A DNA stretch of 64,000 nucleotides from positions 496,001-560,000 of the forward strand of contig NZ_FOZW01000002.1 of NCBI RefSeq assembly GCF_900116195.1, read 5' to 3'. The notes beneath the pieces were generated by a model that saw nothing but the letters and a program-made list of their open reading frames with translations, did not search any database and was not told the origin of the DNA. Positions 33,761 through 42,225 of this stretch are shown one piece after another (position 1 is the stretch's first letter; the number at the start of each line of letters is the position of its first letter). Origin of the DNA: Alloyangia pacifica (GTDB lineage: Bacteria > Pseudomonadota > Alphaproteobacteria > Rhodobacterales > Rhodobacteraceae). Position numbers and translations under genes: made by a program.

Positions 33761-35251
33761 ATGACCAAGACCCCGATCAGCTTTGGTGCGCGCCTGCGCC
33801 AACTCGCCGCCGAACGCGGTGACGCCGAGGCGGTGCGCTTCCTGCCCGCGCAGGGCGAGGCGCAGATCCTGAGCTGGGCCGGGCTGAATGCCATGGCCGA
33901 CCGCTATGCCCGCGCGCTTCTGGCGCGCGGCGTGCGGCAGGGCGACGTGGTCGCCTTTGCCCTCGGCAACATACCCGCCCATCTCGCGCTGGCCATTGCG
34001 GTCTGGCGCGTGGGGGCGACGACCATGGTGCTCGATCCCGGTATCAAGACCGAGACCGCTGCCGCCATGAAGGCGCGCAGCGGCGCGGCGCTTGTCGTGG
34101 CGCAGGGCGACGGGCTGGGCGATGTCTCGCTGTCCGAGTTCGAGGCTTTGGCGAACGGTCTGCCCGAAACCTCGGTCGAGGATCGCGTCTCGACCCCTGG
34201 CAAGATCGTGCTTTCGGGGGGCTCAACCGGCCTGCCCAAGATGATGTGCGACGACCGGCCCTTCACCCGCGTGCCGGGCGCGAGCTGGGGCCGTGTCGCG
34301 CCGCGCCTCGGTTTCCGGTGCGACCAGACCCAGCTCGTCTGCGGGGCCATGTCTCACAACGCGCCCTTTACCTGGGCGCAGAACGGCCTCTTCGAAGGCA
34401 ACCGGCTGGTGCTGATGGAGCGTTTCGACGCGGTGCGCGCACTGCGGGTCATCGACCAATACGAGGTCGGCTTTGCCATGCTGGTGCCGACGATGATGGT
34501 GCGGATGATCGACCGGCTCGAGGAAAGTGGCGCAACACTGTCCAGCCTGCATGCGCTCTACCACACAGGCGCGCCTTGCGCGGGATGGCTCAAGCAGGCC
34601 TGGATCGACGTGCTCGGTGCGGAGCGGGTCACCGAGATGTACGGCTCGGGCGAGAACACCGGCCAGACCACGATCACCGGCAGCGAGTGGCTGGCGCATC
34701 AGGGCTCCGTCGGGCGCGGCTTCGAGACCGAGATCCGCATCTATGGCCCGGACGGCGCGCTGCAGCCCACAGGCGCACCGGGCGAGATCTTCATGCGGCC
34801 CGACGATCTGTCGGGGCGCAGCCATTACACCGGCCCCGATGCCCCCGCACCGGAGCGAGATGCCGACGGGTTCCAGAGCATCGGCGACGTCGGCTGGCTG
34901 GATGACGAGGGCTACCTCTACCTCGGCGGGCGGCGCGATGACGTGATCAACACTGGCGGCGTGAAGGTGCATCCGGAAACCGTCGAGGCCGTGCTCCTGC
35001 GCGCGCCGGAGGTGAGCGACGCCGTGGTCTTTGGGGTGGATGACCGGGAGTGGGGGCAGCGGGTGATCGCCTGCGTGGTGCCCAAGGATGGCTGCTCGCT
35101 GGAAGAGACCGCCCTGCGGAGATTCTGCCACGCGCAGCTCGGTCCGCAGGAAGTGCCCAAGGTCTTCCGCATCTGCGACACGCTCCCGCGTGACGGCTTT
35201 GGCAAGATCCGCCGCAAGGCGCTGCGCGCCGCCTTCGTTCCGGCCGGGTAG
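33761..35251 (+). CDS. AMP-dependent acyl-CoA synthetase/ligase
   Basis: A 496-residue ANL-family ligase. Visible motifs: P-loop LSGGSTGLPK (151-160), SGENTGQT-type adenine region (YGSGENTGQTTITG), hinge/A8 LGGRRDDVINTGGVKVHPETVEAVL and the catalytic lysine in DGFGKIRRKAL. It would adenylate a carboxylic acid and transfer it to CoA, giving the thioester used by the acyl-CoA dehydrogenase/MaoC pair in the divergent operon. Gap to DUF3830 is 33 bp. Acid specificity unknown. Confidence 0.9.
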   Translation: MTKTPISFGARLRQLAAERGDAEAVRFLPAQGEAQILSWAGLNAMADRYARALLARGVRQGDVVAFALGNIPAHLALAIAVWRVGATTMVLDPGIKTETAAAMKARSGAALVVAQGDGLGDVSLSEFEALANGLPETSVEDRVSTPGKIVLSGGSTGLPKMMCDDRPFTRVPGASWGRVAPRLGFRCDQTQLVCGAMSHNAPFTWAQNGLFEGNRLVLMERFDAVRALRVIDQYEVGFAMLVPTMMVRMIDRLEESGATLSSLHALYHTGAPCAGWLKQAWIDVLGAERVTEMYGSGENTGQTTITGSEWLAHQGSVGRGFETEIRIYGPDGALQPTGAPGEIFMRPDDLSGRSHYTGPDAPAPERDADGFQSIGDVGWLDDEGYLYLGGRRDDVINTGGVKVHPETVEAVLLRAPEVSDAVVFGVDDREWGQRVIACVVPKDGCSLEETALRRFCHAQLGPQEVPKVFRICDTLPRDGFGKIRRKALRAAFVPAG

Positions 35252-35363
35252 GGGCGCTTTCGCCGCTGCGTGGCGCTTCCGGTTCCCTTGCGCCGCGCGG
35301 AAGGGTAAAGCGGTCCGGTATTTCGCCGGGGTGCTGCTCCGGCCCTTCGAGACGGACGCAGAC

Positions 35364-36266
35364 ATGAAACTCATCATCGATACCGACCCCGGGGTCGACG
35401 ACGCGCTGGCCATTCTTTACGCCGCGGCGCATCCGCAGATCGAGCTGCTCGGGCTGACCACGGTTTTCGGCAATGTCACCGTGGCGCAGGCGACGCGCAA
35501 TGCGCTCTACCTCGTCGAGCGCGCCGGGCTCGACATTCCCGTGGCAGAGGGCGCGGCCAAGCCTATGGCATTGCCGCCCTTCACCCCGAGCCACCATGTG
35601 CATGGACCCGAGGGGTTCGGCCACCTGCCCGAGATGACGCCGCAGGGCACGAAGATCGAGGAGAGCGCCGCCGAGTTCCTCGTGCGTATGGCGCGCGAGC
35701 ACAAGGGCGAGCTGGTGCTCTGCCCGATCGGTCCGATCACCAATGTCGCCGATGCCATCGCGCTCGATCCGGAGTTTGCCGGCAACCTGCGCGAGATTGT
35801 CTTCATGGGCGGGGCGCTCGACGCGCGCGGCAACATCACCCCCTACGCCGAGGCCAACACCTACCACGACCCGCATGCGCTCGACATCGTGCTGCAGAGC
35901 GGAGCGAACATCCGCATGATCGGGCTCGACGTGACGATGGAAGTGCTGCTGACTGCCGCGGACTTCGAGGAGCTCGAACGCCGCGACCCGGAGCATGGGG
36001 CCTTCCTGCGCGAGATGAGCCACTTCTATCTCGAGTTCTACCGCACTGTCGGTGCCGAGGGCTGCGGCCTGCACGATCCGCTGGCGGTCATGGCCTGCGT
36101 GATGCCGAACCTCGTCGGGCTGGAGCACACGCCGGTCGACGTGGTTCTGGAGGGACCGGAGGTCGGACGCACGCGCCGGGCCACGGGGCGTCCCGACATC
36201 GGTGTGGCGCTGAACTGCGATGGTGCCGACATCAAGCGGCGTTTCATCGAGAGCTTCGGCGGCTGA
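35364..36266 (+). CDS. inosine-uridine-type nucleoside hydrolase
   Basis: A 300-residue ribonucleoside hydrolase-fold protein. The calcium-binding N-terminus IIDTDPGVDDALAI, the HVHGPEGFG loop, the N-x-x-x-E-x-N-x-x-x-D segment (NITPYAEANTYHDPHALDIV) and HDPLAV near the end are intact, so N-ribosyl hydrolysis is feasible. Substrate could be a purine or pyrimidine nucleoside or a non-nucleoside N-riboside. It starts 112 bp after the ligase and ends at a bidirectional terminator, the last gene of this block. Confidence 0.9.
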   Translation: MKLIIDTDPGVDDALAILYAAAHPQIELLGLTTVFGNVTVAQATRNALYLVERAGLDIPVAEGAAKPMALPPFTPSHHVHGPEGFGHLPEMTPQGTKIEESAAEFLVRMAREHKGELVLCPIGPITNVADAIALDPEFAGNLREIVFMGGALDARGNITPYAEANTYHDPHALDIVLQSGANIRMIGLDVTMEVLLTAADFEELERRDPEHGAFLREMSHFYLEFYRTVGAEGCGLHDPLAVMACVMPNLVGLEHTPVDVVLEGPEVGRTRRATGRPDIGVALNCDGADIKRRFIESFGG

Positions 36267-36292
36267 TCGCCCCGGACATCGTGGAAAATGCA

Positions 36293-36324
36293 AAACCTCC
36301 GGACCATTGCTGGTCCGGAGGTTT
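36293..36324. terminator. bidirectional terminator
   Basis: A perfect 13-bp stem (36293-36305 with 36312-36324) and a 6-nt ATTGCT loop, flanked by A-rich sequence on the left and T-rich on the right, lies between convergent nucleoside hydrolase and quiC genes. It can terminate both. Confidence 0.85.
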
Positions 36325-36346
36325 CCATTTGGCGTCACGGTCAGGC

Positions 36347-38236
36347 TCAGGCTTGCGGAATCCCCTTGGGTGGCCCGAGGCGCTTCTGCGCGGCGATGCG
36401 GAAGGGCGCGTTCGGCCCGCCATAGCCCTTGTAGCCGGGTCCGCGCTGGATGATCTCGAAGAACATGCCGCCTGCGAAGGCGCGGCTGTAGACCTGGAAG
36501 AACTCCGCCTCGCCTTCGCGGTCGTAGAGGATGTTGCCGGCCTGCAGCTTCTCGAGCAGCCCCTCGGGCATGTCGAAGCGTGCTGCGAGGTCGTCATAGT
36601 AGTTGCCCGGGATCGGGAGCGGCTGGAAGCCGAGCTCCTGCATCCGTGCCACCGTGGCGAAGATGTCCTCGGTCGAGAGCGCAATGTGCTGCACCGAGGC
36701 ACCGAAGGTCGAGGCGAGGAAGCGGCCAGCCAGCGTGCGGTGGGTCTCGGCGCCGTTGAGGGTGATCTTCAGCCGGCCCGCCGCGCTTTCCACCACCTGG
36801 CTGCGCACCAGCCCGTCGGGGTCGATCACATCGACCATCGGCGATTTGCGCATGTCGAAGAGCGCGCTGTAGAACAGCGTCCAGCTCAGCATATCCTCGT
36901 AGGACATGGTCTGCGCGAGGTGGTCGACATGGGTGATGCCCGCGCCTTCGTCCTTGCTGCCCGGAATCGCCTCGAATTCCACGTCCCAGACCTCTCCGAG
37001 GCCGCTGGTGCCGTCGATGAAGTGCAGGACCGAGCCGCCGAGCCCGCGGATCGCCGGGATCGCCAGCTCGCCCGGCCCGGTGGGCTGCGAGAAGGTCGGC
37101 GAGCCGAGCGCGTTCGCGCGGGCCACGGTATCCTGCGCCGAGGAGACCTGCAGGCCGATGTCGCAGACCGACAGGCCGCGGGTGTTCCAGACGTGGGCGG
37201 CGTGGCCCTCGGTTTCGGAGTTCACCACGATGCGAACGTCACCCTGCTGCCAGAGGGTGATCGCCTTGTTACGGTGCTTGGCGGCGTTGCGGAAGCCGAG
37301 CGTGCGCAGCATGGCGGTCAAGGTCTCGACCTCGCCATCGCGGGCGGCGAATTCGACGAAGCTCACGTCCTCGGCGCGCACGCGCGGCGGGATGGCGGGC
37401 ATGTCGATCTTCGTTTCCGGCTCGGCGCGGCGCACATCGTCCATCAGCGCAATGAGCGAACGGTAGCCGTCCTGCGCCGTGGCGCGGGCGTTGCTGCCGC
37501 GGAACTGGTCGTTGAAGATCTCGAGGCTGATCGGACCGGTGTAGCCGGCTGCCATGACTGCCTGCATGAAACGCTGCACGTCCAGATCACCCTCGCCGGG
37601 CATGTTGCGGAAGTGGCGCGACCAGTAGAGCAGGTCCATCTCGATGGCCGGGGCGTCGGCGAGCTGAACGAAGAAGATTTTCTCGCCGGGGATCGCGCGG
37701 ATCGACTCCGGGTCGAGCTTGCGACCCAGCGTGTGGAAGCTGTCGAGGATGATCCCGACATTGGGGTGATCGGCTTGGCGCACGATCTCCCAGGCGTCGC
37801 GGTGATCGTTGATATGGCGGCCCCAGGCCAGCGCCTCGTAGCCGAGACGGATGCCGCGCTCCCTGGCGATCTCGCCAAGCTCGGCCAGGTCGTCCGCGGC
37901 GCGCTTGATGCCGCCGAGCGAGCGGGGATGCACCGACGAGCAGATCAGGATCAGATCGGTCCCCAGCTCCTGCATCACGTCGAACTTGCGCTTGGCGCGG
38001 TCGAAGGCCTTGGACCGCAGCGGCTCGGGAAGGCATTCGAAATCGCGGAAGGGCTGGAACAGCGGGATCTCCAGCCCGTGGTCGCGGATCATCCGTCCCA
38101 CATCCCGCGCGCCACCATCATGGGCAATGAAATCCTGCTCGAAGATTTCCACGCCGTCGAAACCAGCGGCGGCGATGGCTTCGAGCTTTTCGGGCAGGGT
38201 GCCCGAGATCGAGACGGTGGCGATCGCGGTTTTCAT
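36347..38236 (-). CDS. quiC: 3-dehydroshikimate dehydratase, two-domain QuiC
   Basis: A 629-residue fusion of a sugar-isomerase-like TIM barrel (about 1-275) and a 4-hydroxyphenylpyruvate-dioxygenase-like vicinal-oxygen-chelate region (about 290-620). The barrel metal ligands Glu134, Asp165, Gln191 and Glu239 fall exactly at the positions used by the QuiC1 enzyme of Pseudomonas. It converts 3-dehydroshikimate to protocatechuate in quinate/shikimate degradation. Last gene of the operon that begins with a shikimate/quinate dehydrogenase at 42046; the TRAP transporter lies between. The HPPD-like part keeps His/Glu positions (ITHVDHLAQ, GMFFEIIQR). Confidence 0.93.
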   Translation of the reverse strand: MKTAIATVSISGTLPEKLEAIAAAGFDGVEIFEQDFIAHDGGARDVGRMIRDHGLEIPLFQPFRDFECLPEPLRSKAFDRAKRKFDVMQELGTDLILICSSVHPRSLGGIKRAADDLAELGEIARERGIRLGYEALAWGRHINDHRDAWEIVRQADHPNVGIILDSFHTLGRKLDPESIRAIPGEKIFFVQLADAPAIEMDLLYWSRHFRNMPGEGDLDVQRFMQAVMAAGYTGPISLEIFNDQFRGSNARATAQDGYRSLIALMDDVRRAEPETKIDMPAIPPRVRAEDVSFVEFAARDGEVETLTAMLRTLGFRNAAKHRNKAITLWQQGDVRIVVNSETEGHAAHVWNTRGLSVCDIGLQVSSAQDTVARANALGSPTFSQPTGPGELAIPAIRGLGGSVLHFIDGTSGLGEVWDVEFEAIPGSKDEGAGITHVDHLAQTMSYEDMLSWTLFYSALFDMRKSPMVDVIDPDGLVRSQVVESAAGRLKITLNGAETHRTLAGRFLASTFGASVQHIALSTEDIFATVARMQELGFQPLPIPGNYYDDLAARFDMPEGLLEKLQAGNILYDREGEAEFFQVYSRAFAGGMFFEIIQRGPGYKGYGGPNAPFRIAAQKRLGPPKGIPQA

Positions 38237-38249
38237 GGGGAGTGCCTCC

Positions 38250-39524
38250 TCAGTAGCCGAGCACGCGCGGCAGCCAGATGACGGTCTGCGGTACGAATGT
38301 CAGGATGAACAAGACCAGCACCTCGACGAAGAAGAAGGGCATGATCGCGCGGATGAGCTTGGCCATGCCCACATTTGCCACCCCTTCGGCGACGAAGAGA
38401 CACAGGCCCAGCGGCGGGGTGATCAGGCCGATCATCAGGTTGAAGATGACCAGAATGCCGAAGTGCGTGGGATCGACGCCCATCGACACGGCGATCGGGT
38501 GCAGGATCGGCACCAGCACCAGCATCGCCGCGATGCCTTCAAGGAACAGGCCGACGAAGAGGAACAGCACGATGACGGCCAGCAGGAAGGTGGTCTTGCT
38601 GTCGACGTTGGCCAGCACCCAGTCGGTCAGCATGTTGGGCACGCGGTTGTAGGTCAGCAGCCAGTTCGCCGCCGAGACCGCCGCGATGATGATCAGGATC
38701 ACCGCGCTGTCGCGCATCGCGCCCGAGAAGATCCTCGGCAGGGCCGAGAGGCGGATGTTGCGGTAGACGAAGAGGCCGAGGATCAGCGCGTAGCCCACGG
38801 CGAAGCTCGCGGCCTCGGTCGGGGTGACGATGCCCAGCAGGATCGAGCCCACCACCAGCACCGGCATCAACAGCGGCAGGATGCCCTGCAGCAGCGCCTG
38901 GCCGTTCGACGGACCGCCGATGCCCGCCGCCTCGTGGCCCTTGTCGACCTTGACGGTCATCATGACGTAGGCCGAGAGGAACACCGCCAGCAGGATGCCG
39001 GGGATCACGCCCGCGAGGAACAGCGCCGGTACCGAGACGCCCGAGACGATCAGCGCGTAGATGATCACCGGGATCGACGGCGGGATGATCGGACCGATCA
39101 CCGAAGAGGCGGCGGTCAGCGCCGCGGCGAAGGCGCGGTCATAGCCGTGCTTTTCCATTTCGGGGATGAACACCCGGCCGATCGCCGAAGTGTCGGCCAC
39201 GGCCGAACCCGACAGGCCCGCGAAGATCACCGAGGCCCAGATGTTCACCAGCGCGAGCCCGGCGCGCATGCGGCCCACCAGCACGTTGGCGAAGGCGATG
39301 ATGCGTCCCGTGATGCCGCTTTCGTTCATCAGCTCGCCGGCCAGCACAAAGAGCGGAATGGCCAGCAGCGGGAAGGAGTTGAGACCCTTGAAGATCTCGG
39401 TCGGCACGATGCGCAGCGTGTAGGGTGCCTCGCCGGTGCCCATGAAGAACAGCAGTGCCGCGAGGATCGCCACCGCGATGGGGGCACCGGCCAGCAGGCC
39501 GCCGATCAGGATGATGTAGACCAT
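38250..39524 (-). CDS. dctM: TRAP transporter large permease (DctM)
   Basis: A 424-residue DctM with NSFPLLAIPLFVLAGELMNESGITGRI, GSAVADTSAIGRVFIPEMEKHGYD, IPPSIPVIIYA and LITPPLGLCLFV. It is placed 13 bp before quiC and 3 bp after dctQ, so it very probably imports quinate, shikimate or dehydroshikimate. Confidence 0.93.
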   Translation of the reverse strand: MVYIILIGGLLAGAPIAVAILAALLFFMGTGEAPYTLRIVPTEIFKGLNSFPLLAIPLFVLAGELMNESGITGRIIAFANVLVGRMRAGLALVNIWASVIFAGLSGSAVADTSAIGRVFIPEMEKHGYDRAFAAALTAASSVIGPIIPPSIPVIIYALIVSGVSVPALFLAGVIPGILLAVFLSAYVMMTVKVDKGHEAAGIGGPSNGQALLQGILPLLMPVLVVGSILLGIVTPTEAASFAVGYALILGLFVYRNIRLSALPRIFSGAMRDSAVILIIIAAVSAANWLLTYNRVPNMLTDWVLANVDSKTTFLLAVIVLFLFVGLFLEGIAAMLVLVPILHPIAVSMGVDPTHFGILVIFNLMIGLITPPLGLCLFVAEGVANVGMAKLIRAIMPFFFVEVLVLFILTFVPQTVIWLPRVLGY

Positions 39525-39527
39525 GGA

Positions 39528-40058
39528 TCAGACCTCCTCGGCGCGGCCCGAGAGCCGCTGCATGAGTTTCAGCGCCGCCGCGATCGCAAGGAGCGCGCCG
39601 CCGAAGGCGATGGCGTATTGATAGGGGCCGACCTTGCCGAGCCAGGTGAGCGCCTCGATGCCGGTGCTCTGCGCGAGGGCGTCGGCAGTGCTTTTGAGCC
39701 CGGAGGAGGCGACGTCGCCCCGGCGCAGGGCAAAGACGTGCCCGGCGTAGGCGAGCGCGATGCCCGTTGCGACGCCGACAGCGTCTGCGGCAACGAAGAA
39801 CCAGTGGCGGACGCGCTTTGGCAGCATGTCGGAGACCACGGTGAAGCGGATGTGGTTATCGCCAAGATAGGCCAGCGCAAGACCGAACATCACCCCGTAG
39901 ATCGTCAGGTAGATCGGCAGTTCCTCCCCCCACGGGACGGATCGCCCGACGGCGTAGCGCCGCAGCGAATTGACGAAGATGATGATGAAGACCAGCGCCA
40001 TGCTGAGACCTGCGCCGAAGGCGAAGACCCACCGTGCGCCGCGGATGAGACGATCCAT
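39528..40058 (-). CDS. dctQ: TRAP transporter small permease (DctQ)
   Basis: A 176-residue four-helix DctQ with SLRRYAVGRSVPWGEELPIYLTIYGVMFG. The start at 40058 has a clear GGAGGAG ribosome-binding site; an upstream ATG at 40115 would overlap a stem-loop. Part of the quinate/shikimate operon. Confidence 0.88.
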   Translation of the reverse strand: MDRLIRGARWVFAFGAGLSMALVFIIIFVNSLRRYAVGRSVPWGEELPIYLTIYGVMFGLALAYLGDNHIRFTVVSDMLPKRVRHWFFVAADAVGVATGIALAYAGHVFALRRGDVASSGLKSTADALAQSTGIEALTWLGKVGPYQYAIAFGGALLAIAAALKLMQRLSGRAEEV

Positions 40059-40078
40059 CTTGGCTCCTCCAAAGAAGA

Positions 40079-40106
40079 GGCCGGGCCACGCAGGGCGGGC
40101 CCGGCC
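40079..40106 (-). terminator. stem-loop between dctP and dctQ
   Basis: A perfect 9-bp stem GGCCGGGCC/GGCCCGGCC (40079-40087 with 40098-40106) follows the dctP stop on the minus strand. No T-tract, so attenuation or 3'-end protection is more likely than full termination, since dctQ, dctM and quiC follow. Confidence 0.55.
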
Positions 40107-40121
40107 GGATGTCATGCGGGG

Positions 40122-41132
40122 TTACTGGGTGGCGTCTGCGACAGCGGACTGCAGACGGTCGATCCATTCTGCATCGTCACCCAGCTCGCCACGCAGGTAT
40201 TCGACAACCGCGGGCTGTGCCTTCTCGGCGAAGGCGGCGATTTCGTCCGAAGTCGGTGCATAGACCTGCATGCCCTCGGCCTGCGCCTTGCCGACGCCCT
40301 CGGCGGTGTTCCACTGCTGGATCGCGCGGCCCATGGTGCCGGCCACGCGGGCGGCCTTGGAGATCACTTCCTGCTGCGCCGGTTCCAGCATGTCATAGAA
40401 CTCGTCCGAGATCACGATGAAGTCCGCAGCGTAGACGTGGCCGTCCAGCGTCATGTACTTCTGCAGCTTGTGCAGGCCGTTGTTGTAGATCACGCCGACC
40501 GGGTTCTCCTGGCCGTCGACTACGCCGGTCGAGAGGGCGTTCGGAAGTTCGGTCCAGGCGATCGGGGTCGGCTCGCCGCCGAGACCCTTGACCATCTCCA
40601 CGTAGAGCGGGATCGGCTGCACGCGGAACTTCAGACCTTCCATGTCCGCGGGCGATTTGATCTCGCGGGTGTTGTTGGTGAAGTTGCGGAAGCCGGTCTC
40701 GCCGTAAGCCAGCGTCCGCAGACCGGTCTGTTCGAGGCAGTGTTGCGCCAGCTCGTCGCCGAAGGGGCCGTCCAGCACGTCCCAGGCAACGGTCGCCGAG
40801 GAGAAGGTGTAGGGGATGTCGAGCACCGAGGCCGCCGGGCAGACCTTGGACATGGCGCCAGAGACCAGTGCAACCTGGGTCAGGTTGTCCTGCACCTGGG
40901 CCACCAGCTCGTCCTCGTTGCCGAGCGCGCCGGCGGGGAAGAGCTCGACGGTCATGTCCGACTCGCTCTCGACGATGTTCTTGAAGATCTGCGCCGCAGC
41001 GCCCTTCTTCGAGCCGGTCCAGTCGTCCGGGTCGACGTGGGCGACGCGCAGCGTCTGTGCCCCGGCGGTGGTGGCGGCAAGGCTGCCGCAGAGCGCGGTG
41101 ACCGCGAGAAGGGTCTTGGTGATCGAACGCAT
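40122..41132 (-). CDS. dctP: TRAP transporter substrate-binding protein (DctP), probable quinate/shikimate receptor
   Basis: A 336-residue periplasmic protein with a signal peptide ending TAGAQ (about residue 25). The ligand Arg is in GLKFRVQPIPLYVEMVKGLGGEPTPIAWTELPNALSTGVVDGQENP. Operon membership with shikimate/quinate dehydrogenase (11 bp upstream) and QuiC points to quinate or shikimate as ligand. This is inferred from context rather than binding-site residues. Confidence 0.9.
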   Translation of the reverse strand: MRSITKTLLAVTALCGSLAATTAGAQTLRVAHVDPDDWTGSKKGAAAQIFKNIVESESDMTVELFPAGALGNEDELVAQVQDNLTQVALVSGAMSKVCPAASVLDIPYTFSSATVAWDVLDGPFGDELAQHCLEQTGLRTLAYGETGFRNFTNNTREIKSPADMEGLKFRVQPIPLYVEMVKGLGGEPTPIAWTELPNALSTGVVDGQENPVGVIYNNGLHKLQKYMTLDGHVYAADFIVISDEFYDMLEPAQQEVISKAARVAGTMGRAIQQWNTAEGVGKAQAEGMQVYAPTSDEIAAFAEKAQPAVVEYLRGELGDDAEWIDRLQSAVADATQ

Positions 41133-41143
41133 GAGTTCCTCCC

Positions 41144-42046
41144 TTAGCGTTTCGTATTGGCCGCGTCTTGCGCGGGCTGGTCGAAGGCATCGAACGTCGC
41201 CTTCATACGTACCGGGTCGGCGGGCCGCCCGGTGAACAGTTCGAACGCGCGAACCGCCTGAAACACGGCCATGCCGGATCCCGGCAGGACGCGGCAGCCC
41301 TTGGCGCGCGCGGTCGCGATGAGTTGTGTCTCCAGCGGGAAATAGACGATGTCGGCAACCCAGAGGCTTTCGTCGATCAGGGTCTCGTCGATCGCCATTC
41401 CCGGCAGCTTCGCCATGCCCATGGGAGTCGCGTTGACCACGCCGTTCGGCTTGTCCTCGGCAAAGAGCTCGGCGAGGTCACTGACCGCCTGCGTCTGCGC
41501 GTCCGGGCGGTTCGAGGCGACGAGCTTTGCCAGCCCCTCGGCGCGGGCGGGATCGGTGTCGAAGATCGACAGTTTCTTCACGCCGCAATCCGCCAGCGCG
41601 TGAGCGACGGCGACGCCTGCGCCACCGGCCCCCAGCAGCACCGCGTGATCCGTTTCCGCGCCGGCAAGGCCGCGGCGGAAGCTTTCGGCAAAGCCCCACA
41701 TGTCGGTGTTGTGGCCGATGCGCTTGCCGTTCTGGAAGACCACGGTGTTCACCGCGCCCACGGCGCGGGCGTTCTCGCTCAGCTCATCGAGCAGGGGGAT
41801 CACGTCGATCTTGTAGGGGTAGGTGATGTTGAGGCCATCGAAGCCCGCGGCCTCGGCCGATTGCACCATCTGCGCCAGGGTCATGTCCCGGCGCTCGGGC
41901 GCGTCCATGTCGAGCTTCTTGTAGGTGGTGAAGAGGCCCTGCGCGCGGGCTTCCTGCATCTGCATGAGGGGGGTACGCGACAGCGCGATGCCCTGTCCGA
42001 TCAGGCCGGCAAGCAGGCAGTCTTCCCGTGTTTGCGCGTTATACAA
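41144..42046 (-). CDS. shikimate/quinate dehydrogenase, probably NAD-dependent
   Basis: A 300-residue member of the shikimate dehydrogenase family. It has the substrate segment SRTPLMQ, catalytic Lys79 (NITYPYK) and Asp115 (GHNTDMWGF), and the Rossmann motif GAGGAGVAVAHAL. The second Rossmann strand ends in IFDTDPARAE: Asp163 replaces the N-R-T/S motif of NADPH enzymes, so NAD is preferred, as in catabolic quinate dehydrogenases. First gene of the operon; it would oxidise quinate to dehydroquinate or shikimate to dehydroshikimate. No dehydroquinase gene is in the window. Confidence 0.9.
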   Translation of the reverse strand: MYNAQTREDCLLAGLIGQGIALSRTPLMQMQEARAQGLFTTYKKLDMDAPERRDMTLAQMVQSAEAAGFDGLNITYPYKIDVIPLLDELSENARAVGAVNTVVFQNGKRIGHNTDMWGFAESFRRGLAGAETDHAVLLGAGGAGVAVAHALADCGVKKLSIFDTDPARAEGLAKLVASNRPDAQTQAVSDLAELFAEDKPNGVVNATPMGMAKLPGMAIDETLIDESLWVADIVYFPLETQLIATARAKGCRVLPGSGMAVFQAVRAFELFTGRPADPVRMKATFDAFDQPAQDAANTKR

Positions 42047-42107
42047 GGCGGTCTCCTCCCGCTTCTTTCGCCATGTGCCGCTGGTCCGCGGTCTGCCCGT
42101 TGAGGCT

Positions 42108-42183
42108 TTGAACCTCCGGGTTAATTTGTCGTAACATTGAACCCATGGGTTAAATTGTCAAGATAATTGAACCCGCGGGTTAA
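42108..42183. promoter_or_regulatory. three evenly spaced TetR operators
   Basis: Three 17-bp inverted repeats of the form TTGAACC-N3-GGGTTAA occur at 42108-42124 (centre TCC), 42137-42153 (CAT) and 42167-42183 (CGC). Their centres are 29 and 30 bp apart, close to three helical turns, so bound dimers would face the same side of DNA. Site 2 lies between a TTGACA -35 (42161-42156, minus strand) and a weak AATGTT -10 for the dehydrogenase operon. Site 3 is next to the TetR gene, so both directions are probably repressed. Confidence 0.8.
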
Positions 42184-42225
42184 AAATGTAGGATTACGGC
42201 AAAGCTAAGGAGCAGGAGGCAATCC

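Noticed and set aside
37851-41147. A 1098-codon open frame on the plus strand across the quinate/shikimate region
   Set aside because: It is antisense to quiC and the TRAP genes, which have clear family motifs; the product is His/Arg/Asp-rich with no domain, as expected for a shadow of high-GC coding sequence.
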